Shown: one piece after another, positions 6,920-14,754 of the stretch
Layout of the letters: every line of letters starts with the position of its first letter
Numbering within the stretch: the stretch's first letter is position 1
Origin: Deltaproteobacteria bacterium
Lineage (GTDB): Bacteria > Desulfobacterota > Desulfobacteria > Desulfobacterales > ETH-SRB1
Direction of reading: 5' to 3'
DNA length: 18,251 nucleotides
Assembly: GCA_019309665.1 (NCBI GenBank)
Contig: JAFDFV010000065.1
Location: forward strand, 1 to 18,251
Notes under the pieces: generated by a model
What the model saw: only the letters and a program-made list of their open reading frames with translations
What the model was told of the DNA's origin: nothing
Databases searched by the model: none
Translations under genes and position numbers: made by a program

Positions 6920-7174
6920 TCATTCCGGCTTTGCCAAACTCAAAAGTTCATCTTTAACTTCATCGATAATATCATAAAACCACATAAGATCCTCAATAGA
7001 AAGTCGTCCTGCCTTAGCAGGGGCTCTATCTCCCCCATCTTTTTTTTTTAATATTCTGGGACCAATCTGAAGTTTTGGCTGAGCTTCGCCGTATTGATTT
7101 ATGGATACAACAAGGCCTGTATCTTCGCATTTCCACGTTTTTAAAACTTTATCCTTTTCAGGGTCAAACGCCAT
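6920..7174 (-). CDS. Small conserved-looking protein, possibly PC4/YdbC-like
   Basis: 84 residues starting MAFDPEKDKVLKTWKCEDTG, with a strong Shine-Dalgarno (AAGGAG, about 6 nt before the ATG at 7174). The middle (GLVVSINQYGEAQPKLQIGP) looks like a beta-sheet followed by a basic loop (RILKKKDGGDRAPAKAGR). The C-terminus is an amphipathic helix (SIEDLMWFYDIIDEVKDELL). This order of strands, basic segment and helix resembles PC4/YdbC-type single-strand nucleic-acid binding proteins, but the resemblance is weak and the function is not established. It is cytoplasmic, with no signal or membrane segment, and probably transcribed with the nucleoside phosphorylase downstream (20-nt gap). Confidence 0.7.
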   Translation of the reverse strand: MAFDPEKDKVLKTWKCEDTGLVVSINQYGEAQPKLQIGPRILKKKDGGDRAPAKAGRLSIEDLMWFYDIIDEVKDELLSLAKPE

Positions 7175-7240
7175 AGCATTCTCCTTTTATTCGCTGCAAC
7201 ATTTTAGCCTTATGAAACAGACCGGCAGCGGATATATTGT

Positions 7241-7403
7241 CACCTAAATTGAGCGATTTTTTACTCGATCAACACTAATCTTTTGCGCATCAAGGACTTG
7301 CGAAAGGTCTCGACATATCCATTGGCATGCCTCCGGTTTTCGCAAACCTTGCTGCATCAAGATCTCAGCACATGACTTCTCCCCAAATAGCTCAACTTAG
7401 GTT
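7241..7403. mobile_element. MITE-like inverted-repeat element
   Basis: This fills most of the 306-bp gene-free gap 7175-7480. The left end CACCTAAATTGAGCGATTT (7241-7259) matches the reverse complement of 7385-7403 at 16 of 19 positions. A second inverted pair lies inside (7291-7305 and about 7337-7351, CAAGG...TTGCGAA). A third copy of the same terminus occurs at 11726-11744, where it ends a truncated gene. No ORF is present. Confidence 0.6.
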
Positions 7404-7480
7404 AATATCAACTGAAAAAGTCTGTGTGGGTCTGTGGCTAATTAAAGTATAAGGAATTATAGAATGCCCAGTACATCCCC

Positions 7481-7774
7481 CTATTTTTTGGGAATAATCC
7501 GAATATTATTATAAGAGCCAAAGCAGTTTGAACACTTCTGGTTGTTATTGGGATCAAGCATCCACTGCCCGTCAACCAAGAATTTGTATTCGCATTTTCC
7601 AGGAGGAATCATAACCATTTTTTCCCAGACTCCGCCTTCATGCTTCTTCATCTGATGTTTTTTATTATTCCAATTATTAAAATCTCCCATTAAGATAACT
7701 TTTTCTGCGTCTGGATTGTTTAATGTAAATGTAATTCTTTTTTTCTTGATTTTTTCTTTTGTTGTTTTAGCCAT
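7481..7774 (-). CDS. Stand-alone CBM48 glycogen-binding protein
   Basis: 97-residue protein made almost wholly of one CBM48/AMPK-type glycogen-binding module. After a lysine-rich N-terminus comes ITFTLNNPDAEKVILMGDFNNWN (residues 14-36), then GGVWEKMVMIPPGKCEYKFLVDG and WMLDPNNN, with the conserved Trp and Tyr residues expected to stack on glucan. No catalytic domain is attached. ATG at 7774 has a strong Shine-Dalgarno (AAGGAGG). It lies 98 bp downstream of a glycogen phosphorylase gene on the same strand, which suggests it targets glycogen or aids its turnover. In other organisms such small CBM48 proteins are known near glycogen genes, but their exact role is unsettled. Confidence 0.87.
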   Translation of the reverse strand: MAKTTKEKIKKKRITFTLNNPDAEKVILMGDFNNWNNKKHQMKKHEGGVWEKMVMIPPGKCEYKFLVDGQWMLDPNNNQKCSNCFGSYNNIRIIPKK

Positions 7775-7872
7775 GCTGGACCTCCTTTATTAGTATATTG
7801 TATAAGCCACAAGACAACTTTGAATACAAGTTATCTCTCTATTGTATTCCCTGAATATTGCAAAATTCGGAA

Positions 7873-10016
7873 CTAAGCCTTTTGTACTGCCTTCAATTCT
7901 TTGATATAGAATTTATCAATATATTCTTTAACCATTCTGCGTGCAGAGAATTTTGCAGCATTACTTTTAATGGAATTTTTCATTATTCTAACCCAGTCGG
8001 CTGGAATTCCATGATCTGAAGACTTATAATAACATGGTATTATTTCTTCTTCCAGAATCCTGTAAATGGCTTCCGCATCCTTTTGCCACTTGTCACCTTC
8101 AGATTCTTCATGATTAAATGCCCAGCCGTTCTCTCCGTTGTAGCCCTCGATCCACCAACCATCCATGATGCTGAGATGAGGCACGCCATTTAGAGCCGCT
8201 TTCATACCACTGGTCCCACTAGCTTCCATTGGCGGCAGAGGGTTGTTTAGCCAAACGTCTACACCGTGAACCATATATTGTGCGAATTGTTCTTCATAGT
8301 CTTCAATAAAAGCAATTCTGCCACACAGACCGGGATCACGTGCAAAATTATATATCTTTTGAAGTATTCTTGGTGGGCTTTGCCGGCAAATATAATCTGA
8401 ATCGGTCTCCATCGATCATTTAAAAGTTTTTTCAGCCTTTCCAAATCATAAAAAATGAGGTCAGCTCGCTTATAAGTAACAAAACGGCGGGCAAATCCAA
8501 TAGTCAATACAGAGGGGTCCAATAATGTACCACAGGCAAGAATATTGGATGGGCTTATGCGGTTATTTACCCAGCGTTGACGAGCTCTTTCTCTTATGGC
8601 GTCGATTAGCTTTATTTTTAACCAGAAGTGGGTTTTCCACAACTCATCGTCTGGGATTTCATCGATCAATTCCCAGATTAGAGGATTATCAATATCATCT
8701 ACCCAATCAGGTCCCAAATATTTGTTGAAAAGAAGCTTCATTTTGGGTTCAATCCAGGTGGGGATATGTATACCGTTAGTAATATAGTCAATTGGAACCT
8801 CGTTTTCAGGCAGGTCCGGCCAGAGACTCTGCCACATTTTTCTGGCTACTTCTCCGTGTTTTTTGCTTACTCCATTACAAAATTCAGACACTCTGAGAGC
8901 AAAGGCCGTCATATTAAAACCGGCATTAGGATCATTTGGGTGTATTCCAAGTTGCAGAAAGGAATCGCGATCAAGTCCAAGGGAAGGCCAGTATGAATGG
9001 AAATATTTTTCGATAAGTTGAAATGGAAATATGTCATGCCCTGCGGCAACCGGTGTATGCGTCGTGAACACAGTGGTTTTCTTGACATATTGAGATGCTT
9101 CGCTATAATTCATTCCTTTAAGAACGTTATCCCTTATTCTTTCTAACAGAGCAAAGGCGGCATGTCCTTCATTTAGATGCAGTATTGAATGTTTTATCCC
9201 AAGTTTTTCTAAAACCTCTGCTCCTCCAATACCAAGTACGATTTCCTGGCGAAGCCGCTGTTCGATATCACCAGTGTAAAGACGTGCTGATATCCCACGA
9301 TTCCATGGATCATTGATCTCAATATCTGTATCCATTAGATAAAGAGCTACACGACCGACGGCTATTTTCCATACAGCTACATATATTGGAGGTTCAATTA
9401 GAGGTATTTTTACTATAAGCTGGTTTCCGTTTTCGTCCGGAACTCTGAAAATGGATGTGCTATCCCTGTCAAGTATTTGTTCTATATTCTCCTGCCAACC
9501 GTCTTCACGGATTTGTTGTTTGAGATATCCTTCCGGGTACATGAATCCCACGGCTATCAGAGGAACTCTTAAATCACTGCATTCCTTTATAAAGTCTCCG
9601 GCTAAAAATCCTAATCCGCCGGCATAAAAAGGCAGCGAATGATGCAGGCCATATTCTGCGGAAAAATATACAATTGAGTGCATCCTGACTTCTTCAATTT
9701 CCTCCAGCAATAAGCATGTATTTCCTTTTATTTCTTTGTGGAATCTGGAAAGAACTATGTCATAGTGTCGCAAATAATCTTTATCTGCGGCCGCCGAGTC
9801 AAAAACCTCTTTGGGGAGTTCTTTAAGAACCTTGACAGGATTGTGACGGCTTTCTTTCCATACCTGCCGATCCAGCATTTTGAAAAGCATTCTGGCTCCA
9901 GGATGCCAGCTCCACCAGAGGTTTGAAGCCAGGTCTCTCAGACCTGATAGACGTTTTGGAATGCCTTCCAATCCTGATAAACCTTCCGGAAAGCATGGGA
10001 TTTTTTTTATAGCCAT
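7873..10016 (-). pseudogene. glgP: Alpha-glucan (glycogen) phosphorylase, broken by small deletion
   Basis: GT35 phosphorylase that releases glucose-1-phosphate from glycogen, using pyridoxal phosphate. The N-terminal part (10016-8259 frame) has the usual start (GLRDLASNLWWSWHP), SAEYGLHHSLPFYAGGLG, HLNEGHAAF, FTTHTPVAAGHD and ITNGIHIPTW. The C-terminal part, in another frame down to 7873, has NFARDPG, YMVHGVDVWLNNPLPPMEASG and SGMKAAL with the PLP lysine (codon 8200-8202). The frames switch near 8371-8374. There IIFAGKAH is normally followed by about PADEPGK before ILQKIYNF, but only two bases of those codons remain, so about 19 nt appear deleted. All other motifs are intact, which suggests recent loss or an assembly error. 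ATG at 10016 has AAGGGA upstream. Confidence 0.88.
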
Positions 10017-10494
10017 TAATGAAATCCCTTGCTTGACTTAATAATTTTTGGTTTCATATGGTTTCCTTTTCTATTGATCAGCCAAAACATAACTTAATCG
10101 GTTAGATAAATTATAAAATAGCAGTTTCAGAAAATGCAACATATTTTAATTCCAGGGCATTTTTTTGTTACTTCTTAACAGGAATTAATTTTACGAAAGA
10201 AAATCCTCAAAAACAGAAAATTAATGGCAACAGGAGATTGCTGGATAAAGATAAATTCGGTAGTCCCTGCAAAACAGTGCGGGTCAATAATTTCAACAAG
10301 TTATATATCTCAGCTTCTGTCAGCACATGGCGAAAAATCAGGTGTTTGCAAAGGAAAACATGGCGGTATTTCTAAACCTGCATTGCTTTGTAGGGACTAC
10401 CCGAGTTTCAGACGTTCTTAAATTTAATTGCCCGCTGCCTCTGGTTAATCTCATATTTGAGTTTTCAAATTTCTGATTTAAAGAAGGAGCTTTC
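10017..10494. other. Gene-free region containing an inverted-repeat element
   Basis: Divergent spacer between the glycogen phosphorylase and selenocysteine peroxiredoxin genes. The only structure seen is the inverted-repeat element at 10259-10401. An open frame of 65 codons across it (10224-10421) is judged non-coding. Confidence 0.5.
10259..10401. mobile_element. MITE-like element with 25-bp terminal inverted repeats
   Basis: The left end 10259-10283 (GGTAGTCCCTGCAAAACAGT...) matches the reverse complement of 10377-10401 with about four differences. The 143-bp span has no coding character. It differs in sequence from the other inverted-repeat elements of this window. Confidence 0.65.
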
Positions 10495-10983
10495 ATGGCC
10501 AAGGTAAGTATAAGCACACAGGCACCTGAATTCACATCACAAGATATTCATGGAAATGCAGTGTCTCTCTCCAATTTCGCCAATAAAAAAAATGTGCTGC
10601 TTGTATTCAATCGCGGATTTATTTGACCCTTCTGCCGCAGGCATATGGCGCAGTTGCGTCAGGATTATGAAAGCTTTAAGAACCTGGATACTGAAGTTTT
10701 AGTTGTTGGTCCGGAAAATACGAAGGCTTTTCAGGAATACTGGACAAAAGTAAATTTACCATTTGTTGGTCTGCCTGATCCGGAAAATACACTCTCAGGA
10801 CTCTATGGGCAAGAAGTCAAAGTGCTAAAGCTGGGAAGACTACCCTGCCAAATGATTATCGATAAGACGGGAATACTTCGTTTTGTGCATTACGGCCGAT
10901 CAATGTCCGACATTCCGTCAAATAGCGAACTACTTGAATTACTGGAGACAATTTCTGAGCTTCCTAATTCCCCCTCAAAATAA
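10495..10983 (+). CDS. Selenocysteine peroxiredoxin-like thiol oxidoreductase (UxxC)
   Basis: 162-residue AhpC/TSA-family protein with an in-frame TGA at 10624-10626 (codon 44). ATG at 10495 has a strong Shine-Dalgarno (AAGGAG, 7-nt spacing). The N-terminus (QAPEFTSQDIHGNAVSLSNF) and the strand VLLVFNRGFI are typical of peroxiredoxin-like folds. Then comes U44-P-F-C47, where family members have CPFC or CxxC. The downstream half continues in the same frame (FKNLDTEVLVVGPENTKAF; a cis-Pro-type segment GRLPCQMIIDKTGILRFVHYG) to TAA. Peroxiredoxin-like thiol:disulfide oxidoreductases with UxxC are an established selenoprotein class in deltaproteobacteria. A SECIS-like hairpin follows the TGA. A caller ignoring recoding would start at the internal ATG 10645 and lose the active site. 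Role: reduction of peroxides or thiol exchange. Confidence 0.9.
10627..10661 (+). promoter_or_regulatory. Candidate bacterial SECIS element of the peroxiredoxin
   Basis: Stem TGGCGC (10646-10651) pairs with GCGTCA (10656-10661), including one G-U, around the loop AGTT (10652-10655). The loop begins 25 nt after the UGA and has G at its second position, within known bacterial SECIS limits. Other weak stems (CTGC/GCAG nearer the UGA) are possible. Confidence 0.55.
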
Positions 10984-10996
10984 TATATCTACTGAT

Positions 10997-11093
10997 ATAA
11001 TTAGTGGCTGGACGAAAACTCAAAACACCTGAAATTATAGTCAGTTGGATGCTATTCTCAAATCGAAAATTTTTAGCAGTTAGCTTTTAGCTA
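10997..11093. repeat. Dispersed repeat, copy B
   Basis: Second copy of the repeat at 5471-5584, same orientation, 13 bp after the peroxiredoxin stop. It shares ATAATTAGTGGCTG, the middle GTCAGTTGGATGCTATTCTC and CAAATCGAAAATTTTTAGCA, with a few substitutions and a gap of about 10 bases. Confidence 0.85.
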
Positions 11094-11164
11094 AGAGCTA
11101 ACCGCTAATAGCTTTAATCAAACAGATAACACATTCAGCTAAGAGCTAATGGCTAATGGCTGTG
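11073..11164. repeat. TTAGCNN heptamer tract with inverted second part
   Basis: Units TTAGCAG, TTAGCTT, TTAGCTA (11073-11093) are followed by units of the opposite orientation (AGAGCTA, ACCGCTA, ATAGCTT), then after a short spacer AGCTAAG, AGCTAAT, GGCTAAT (11137-11157). The ATG of the truncated PEP-synthase fragment arises inside the last units. Confidence 0.6.
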
Positions 11165-11755
11165 CCTCCTGGAATAGTGGTCACTACTCTTGTTTTTGAT
11201 GATTTTTTGTCAAAAAATAATTTAGTCAAGACCTTGCAATCTTTGATAAACAATAAAGAAGATTTTTATACGACTTCTCATAAGATTCGTACTCTTATTG
11301 AGAATCAAATGTTTATTGGAAAATACCAAAAAGAACTTTTGGAAAAATTACAACTTTTTCCTTCTGATTTTTATGCAGTACGTTCTTCCGCCACAGCAGA
11401 AGATGGAAGCGAAAATAGCTTTGCCGGACAACTCGATACTTTTTTGAATATTACCCCTGATAATATACCCGACATGGTAAAACAATGATGGGGATCTCTT
11501 TTTTCTCCACGAGTTCTTTTTTACCAAAAAAATAATAATATCGATCAATCAAATGTGAGTATAGCCGTTGTGGTACAAAAAATGATTGATTCTCAAATAT
11601 CAGGGATTACTTTTACGGCCAATCCTATCAATAAAGATACATCTGAAATGGTTATTGAAGCGGGATATGGTCTTGGCGAAGCTATCGTTTCCGGGCAAAT
11701 CACACCAGACGACTACATTCTCAAAAAATCGCTCAACTTAGGTTATAATTTATGA
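11156..11755 (+). pseudogene. Fragment of PEP synthase-like protein (PPDK N-terminal domain), with internal TGA
   Basis: About 200 codons of the ATP-grasp/PPDK_N domain of phosphoenolpyruvate synthase. It runs from VPPGIVVTT near the usual N-terminus, through FYAVRSSATAEDGSENSFAG (nucleotide-binding Arg region), SLFSPRVLFY and SGITFTANPINKDTSEMVIE to YGLGEAIVSGQITPDDYIL. The first 15-20 residues expected of the family are missing: the gene begins inside a heptamer repeat. The phosphohistidine and PEP-binding domains are absent: the frame ends in a sequence matching the terminus of the inverted-repeat element at 7241-7403. A TGA (11486-11488) sits in KQ-TGA-WGSLF, where many relatives have Cys, consistent with one TGC/TGT to TGA change. 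The DNA is much more AT-rich than its surroundings. This is a foreign, non-functional fragment. Confidence 0.8.
11726..11744. repeat. Solo copy of the 7241-7403 element terminus
   Basis: AAATCGCTCAACTTAGGTT differs from 7385-7403 at one position, and from the reverse complement of 7241-7259 at two. It marks the point where PEP-synthase homology ends. Confidence 0.55.
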
Positions 11756-11762
11756 CAACACT

Positions 11763-12628
11763 ATGATTTGGGTTATTTTTATTTTATTTTCAGCTCTTAC
11801 TCGCGGAATTGGTGATATTTTTTACAAAAAACTAAGTTTTGATTTTTCTCCGCAAACAATTCTTCTTTTTTCTTCTTTTTTGAATATTCTTTTTTTAGTT
11901 CCCACATTTGGTTGTATTGAAGTATTGGAGCCAAAACTTATGGGATTTGTTTTTCTAAAGGCGGTTGCTATGACTACGGCTTGGCTTCTCTTTTTGTATT
12001 CCCTAAAAAACTCCCTATTTCAGTTGCAACTCCTCTGCAAATTCTTTCGACGCTTTTTGCGATTATTTTTGGATTTATTTTTTTAAAAAAATATCTTACG
12101 ATTTTACAATCATTGGGAATCTTTATTCTTTTAGGTGGACTTTTAACTCTTCAAATTATTTCAAAAAAAGAATCCTCACAAAAAACAAGTAGTTTTTTAT
12201 CTATGGCATTTTTTTCTGGTGTTTTAGCTAGTTTTTTTAGTGCGTTATCTTTAACGCTTGATCGTTATTTATTACGGGATTTGATTGATCCTGCAACTCT
12301 ACAATTTTGGTTTTATATTTTTATTTTCATAAATACTTTTCTTGTTTTTTTGGTTTTAAAGACACCATATAAAAAAGCATTGCAAAATTTGAAAACAAAG
12401 TGGTGGATATTTGTTATTTTGAGCCTCTTTTTGGTGATTTCTGATCGGACTTACATGATGGCTGCAACATATCCCTTGGCACTTTTAGGACTTTTGATTC
12501 CGATGAAAAGACTTTCTATTATTTTTAGTGTTTTTATTGGAGGAAAAGCTTTTAAAGAAAGAAATTTGAATAGTAAAATTTTGGCTACTTTCGTAATGCT
12601 TATTGGATTAGTATTAATGGTTTGGTAG
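11763..12628 (+). pseudogene. EamA/DMT-type permease, split by a -1 frame lesion at an A6 run
   Basis: A drug/metabolite transporter-type membrane protein of about 288 residues, the normal length for two EamA repeats with about ten membrane helices. It starts MIWVIFILFSALTRGIGDIFY. The first frame (11763-12086) is coding up to AWLLFLYSLK, and the second (to 12628) continues PISVATPLQILSTLF and LTILQSLGIFILLGGLL, then the second repeat. The switch lies at 12005-12011, where zero frame reads CTA AAA AAC and the -1 frame continues LPISVA. A one-base indel in A6 is the simplest cause, though A AAA AAC is also a known slippery heptamer. GC is about 25-30%, far below the flanking genes, so the gene appears horizontally acquired, perhaps from an AT-rich lineage. 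It is 7 bp from the PEP-synthase fragment. Confidence 0.8.
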
Positions 12629-12643
12629 GTAATGGTGACTCTT

Positions 12644-14221
12644 CTACCTCCCTATCCCGATGTTAAAGCTCAATATTTCTTTTCCCTCAAGTATGTGTTT
12701 TTGCGGTGTGCATAACTCACCTACTCTGGTTTTGGGATCAAACATAACTATATAGCCCTGGCTGACCCTTTCAGGCAGAAGATACTTTTCCGCAAGCTGC
12801 TCTAATGCTTCGTCAACGGTTCCTCGATACCTCTTCACCTTTGTTTCTATAATATATTTCCTGTCCTTGTAAATAAGCATGATATCCATGATCCCAAGGC
12901 CTGTTTTGCTTTCGTAATATAATTCTCCTTTTCCCTCAGAGACAAACTGGTAGAGCCATGCCGTGAGCTGAAATTTGCCGGTCACCTCCATTGGTTTATT
13001 TGTCGAATAAAATGCGGCAGCACCTATCCGGGCAATGTACTTTTCAAAATCAACCAATACCCTCTCCATGTTAAGACTTCCATCAGGCAGATAATAACGC
13101 GTAAAGGATATATCAACTTTTCCTGCAATATCCCGAAAAAACATCCTGGTGAATCTCTTCTTATAAATAGGGTTGCTGACCCGAATTTTTTTTCCTTCTG
13201 CCTTGATCAAACCATGTGTCAAAAGAAGGGACTGCTCCTCATCGCCGGGTATGTGTTCAACCCCATCAAAAACAATGTCTATGAAGGTTTCTTTGTATTG
13301 TTTGGCCTTTTCCGTGATATTATCAAAATGGCTGTTTTCTTCATACAGAAGAATTTCGACAGCTTTTTCTACGTCTTCTTTGCTAATCGGATCTGTAGTT
13401 TGCGGTTTTATGTCAACCGTCAGAATAGTTCCAATCCGATTTACCAGCCAGGGTTGTCCGGATGTTTCATCAAATACTTTTTTTACAGCTTCTTCCGTAA
13501 AGAGCTGGTTTGTCTCTTCTGTATATTGAGCATAAAGATCACGGACATTTTTCAGGGTAAATGGAGGGAGTTTGACCTGGTCTGCGATGTTAAAAGGGGA
13601 GACACCGCCGACAATCAGCTTGGTAATGTTGCGGATGCCTACCAGACCCACAGAGTAAAGAGCCTTGTCGGTGCGTTTCTTGTATTTCTGATACAGATCT
13701 CTTAAAGTGGTAAGAAAATTCTCCAGTTCATTGTTCGGTATTCCGTCAAACTCATCTATGAAAATAACGATTTTCTTGAATTCTATTATCCTGTTCAATT
13801 CTTCAAACAATTCACAAAACGAGATATGATCGGTTATATTATGGGAATCCAGATACGCCCTTATGATATCCAGCTTTGGACAATTCACGGCGCCCAGCCT
13901 GTCTGTCAGTTGGCTGTAGAAATCCTTTTGAATCAGTTTGTAGAATCTTTGTTTGTCAAGGTTTTTATGTCTCTGGAAACTCAGCATAATCGCCACATAG
14001 GCAGGATCTTTTTCGAGTTTGTGACAAAAGCCCTCAAAAAAAGTAGTCTTTCCGCTCTGTCTCGGGGCAAAAATGGAAAAGTACCTTCCCAGATCAACCA
14101 TGGTTTTGATATCCTGGTTTTTTGTATTAACCACGTTTTCCAACTCAATATGGTATGACATTTTAGGATCAACTGTCCCAGAGTCTTCAAAGATACGTTC
14201 CGGTTTCTTGTAATTCATCAT
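12644..14221 (-). CDS. AAA-type ATPase with C-terminal PD-(D/E)XK nuclease-like domain
   Basis: 525-residue protein of the AAA-like/DUF1703-like group found scattered in bacteria and archaea. From the chosen start, Walker A (APRQSGKTT) is at residues 52-60 and Walker B (IVIFIDEFDG) near residue 150. A winged-helix-like part follows (FDETSGQPWLVNRIGTIL). The C-terminus (GLGIMDIMLIYKDRKYIIETKVKR) carries D...ExK spacing typical of PD-(D/E)XK nucleases. Members are often fast-evolving and suspected of roles in mobile-element or defence biology, but no function is proven. Start: the ATG at 14221 is 5 nt after AAGGA; the in-frame ATG at 14257 lacks such a site, and 14218 is also possible. No neighbouring partner gene is seen; it converges on the foreign EamA gene with a 15-bp gap. 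Confidence 0.8.
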   Translation of the reverse strand: MMNYKKPERIFEDSGTVDPKMSYHIELENVVNTKNQDIKTMVDLGRYFSIFAPRQSGKTTFFEGFCHKLEKDPAYVAIMLSFQRHKNLDKQRFYKLIQKDFYSQLTDRLGAVNCPKLDIIRAYLDSHNITDHISFCELFEELNRIIEFKKIVIFIDEFDGIPNNELENFLTTLRDLYQKYKKRTDKALYSVGLVGIRNITKLIVGGVSPFNIADQVKLPPFTLKNVRDLYAQYTEETNQLFTEEAVKKVFDETSGQPWLVNRIGTILTVDIKPQTTDPISKEDVEKAVEILLYEENSHFDNITEKAKQYKETFIDIVFDGVEHIPGDEEQSLLLTHGLIKAEGKKIRVSNPIYKKRFTRMFFRDIAGKVDISFTRYYLPDGSLNMERVLVDFEKYIARIGAAAFYSTNKPMEVTGKFQLTAWLYQFVSEGKGELYYESKTGLGIMDIMLIYKDRKYIIETKVKRYRGTVDEALEQLAEKYLLPERVSQGYIVMFDPKTRVGELCTPQKHILEGKEILSFNIGIGR

Positions 14222-14257
14222 TGCTTTCCTTAATTTTTCAAAAAAAGACAGGCGCAC

Positions 14258-14754
14258 TTCTTCCGTATATTTTTCTATGCATCAGCGTACAATTGATGGA
14301 ACCATTTAATATCTAATGATCAACTTTAACATTACTTCCATAATAATATCAATGGCAAGTTTTTTGCGGAAAAGCAAACTTGGAATAAACTATGCCTATC
14401 CGGTTGACACAGGTTGATTATCTTTAATGCCTTGAAATTACGGCGTTTACGATGGTTTTTTAAACAGATCATTGTATGGCTAAAAATTGTATATTATCAA
14501 ACAGATAGCCTTTATTTACCTGAGATAACCGGATAGGCGATAGCTGACTTCACCAATTTTCATTTGCAAATCTATAACTTTTCTCATATCATTTTTCTCC
14601 GAAGATTTTTGATTATGACTATATTTCTTTAAAGTTGCAAATTCAGCATTATATTGATATTTGTAACAAATACACTAAGATGTGTAGCATAGTCAAAAAA
14701 AGTAAAGTAATAATAACTAGTAAAGAGTAATTAAATTGACAATGAGATATTGTA
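14258..14754. other. Gene-free divergent region upstream of the T6SS-like cluster
   Basis: AT-rich 497-bp spacer between the AAA ATPase gene and the TssBC fusion gene. It contains the inverted-repeat element at 14394-14538 and must hold both promoters. No convincing -24/-12 or -35/-10 pair stands out. Confidence 0.5.
14394..14538. mobile_element. Inverted-repeat element (MITE-like)
   Basis: GCCTATCCGGTT (14394-14405) has a perfect inverted copy at 14527-14538. An inner pair (GGCTA near 14478, TAGCC near 14507) suggests further folding. The 145-bp span has no ORF. Confidence 0.5.

Noticed and set aside
10224..10421. 65-codon plus-strand ORF
   Set aside because: It spans a terminal-inverted-repeat element, has no family resemblance and its opposite strand is equally open. 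Treated as chance.
11073..11164. CRISPR array
   Set aside because: The repeat unit is seven bases with no unique spacers of regular length, and no cas genes are near.
13173..14158. Several plus-strand ORFs of 110-163 codons opposite the AAA ATPase
   Set aside because: They are antisense shadows of a gene with clear Walker motifs and have no protein-like features.
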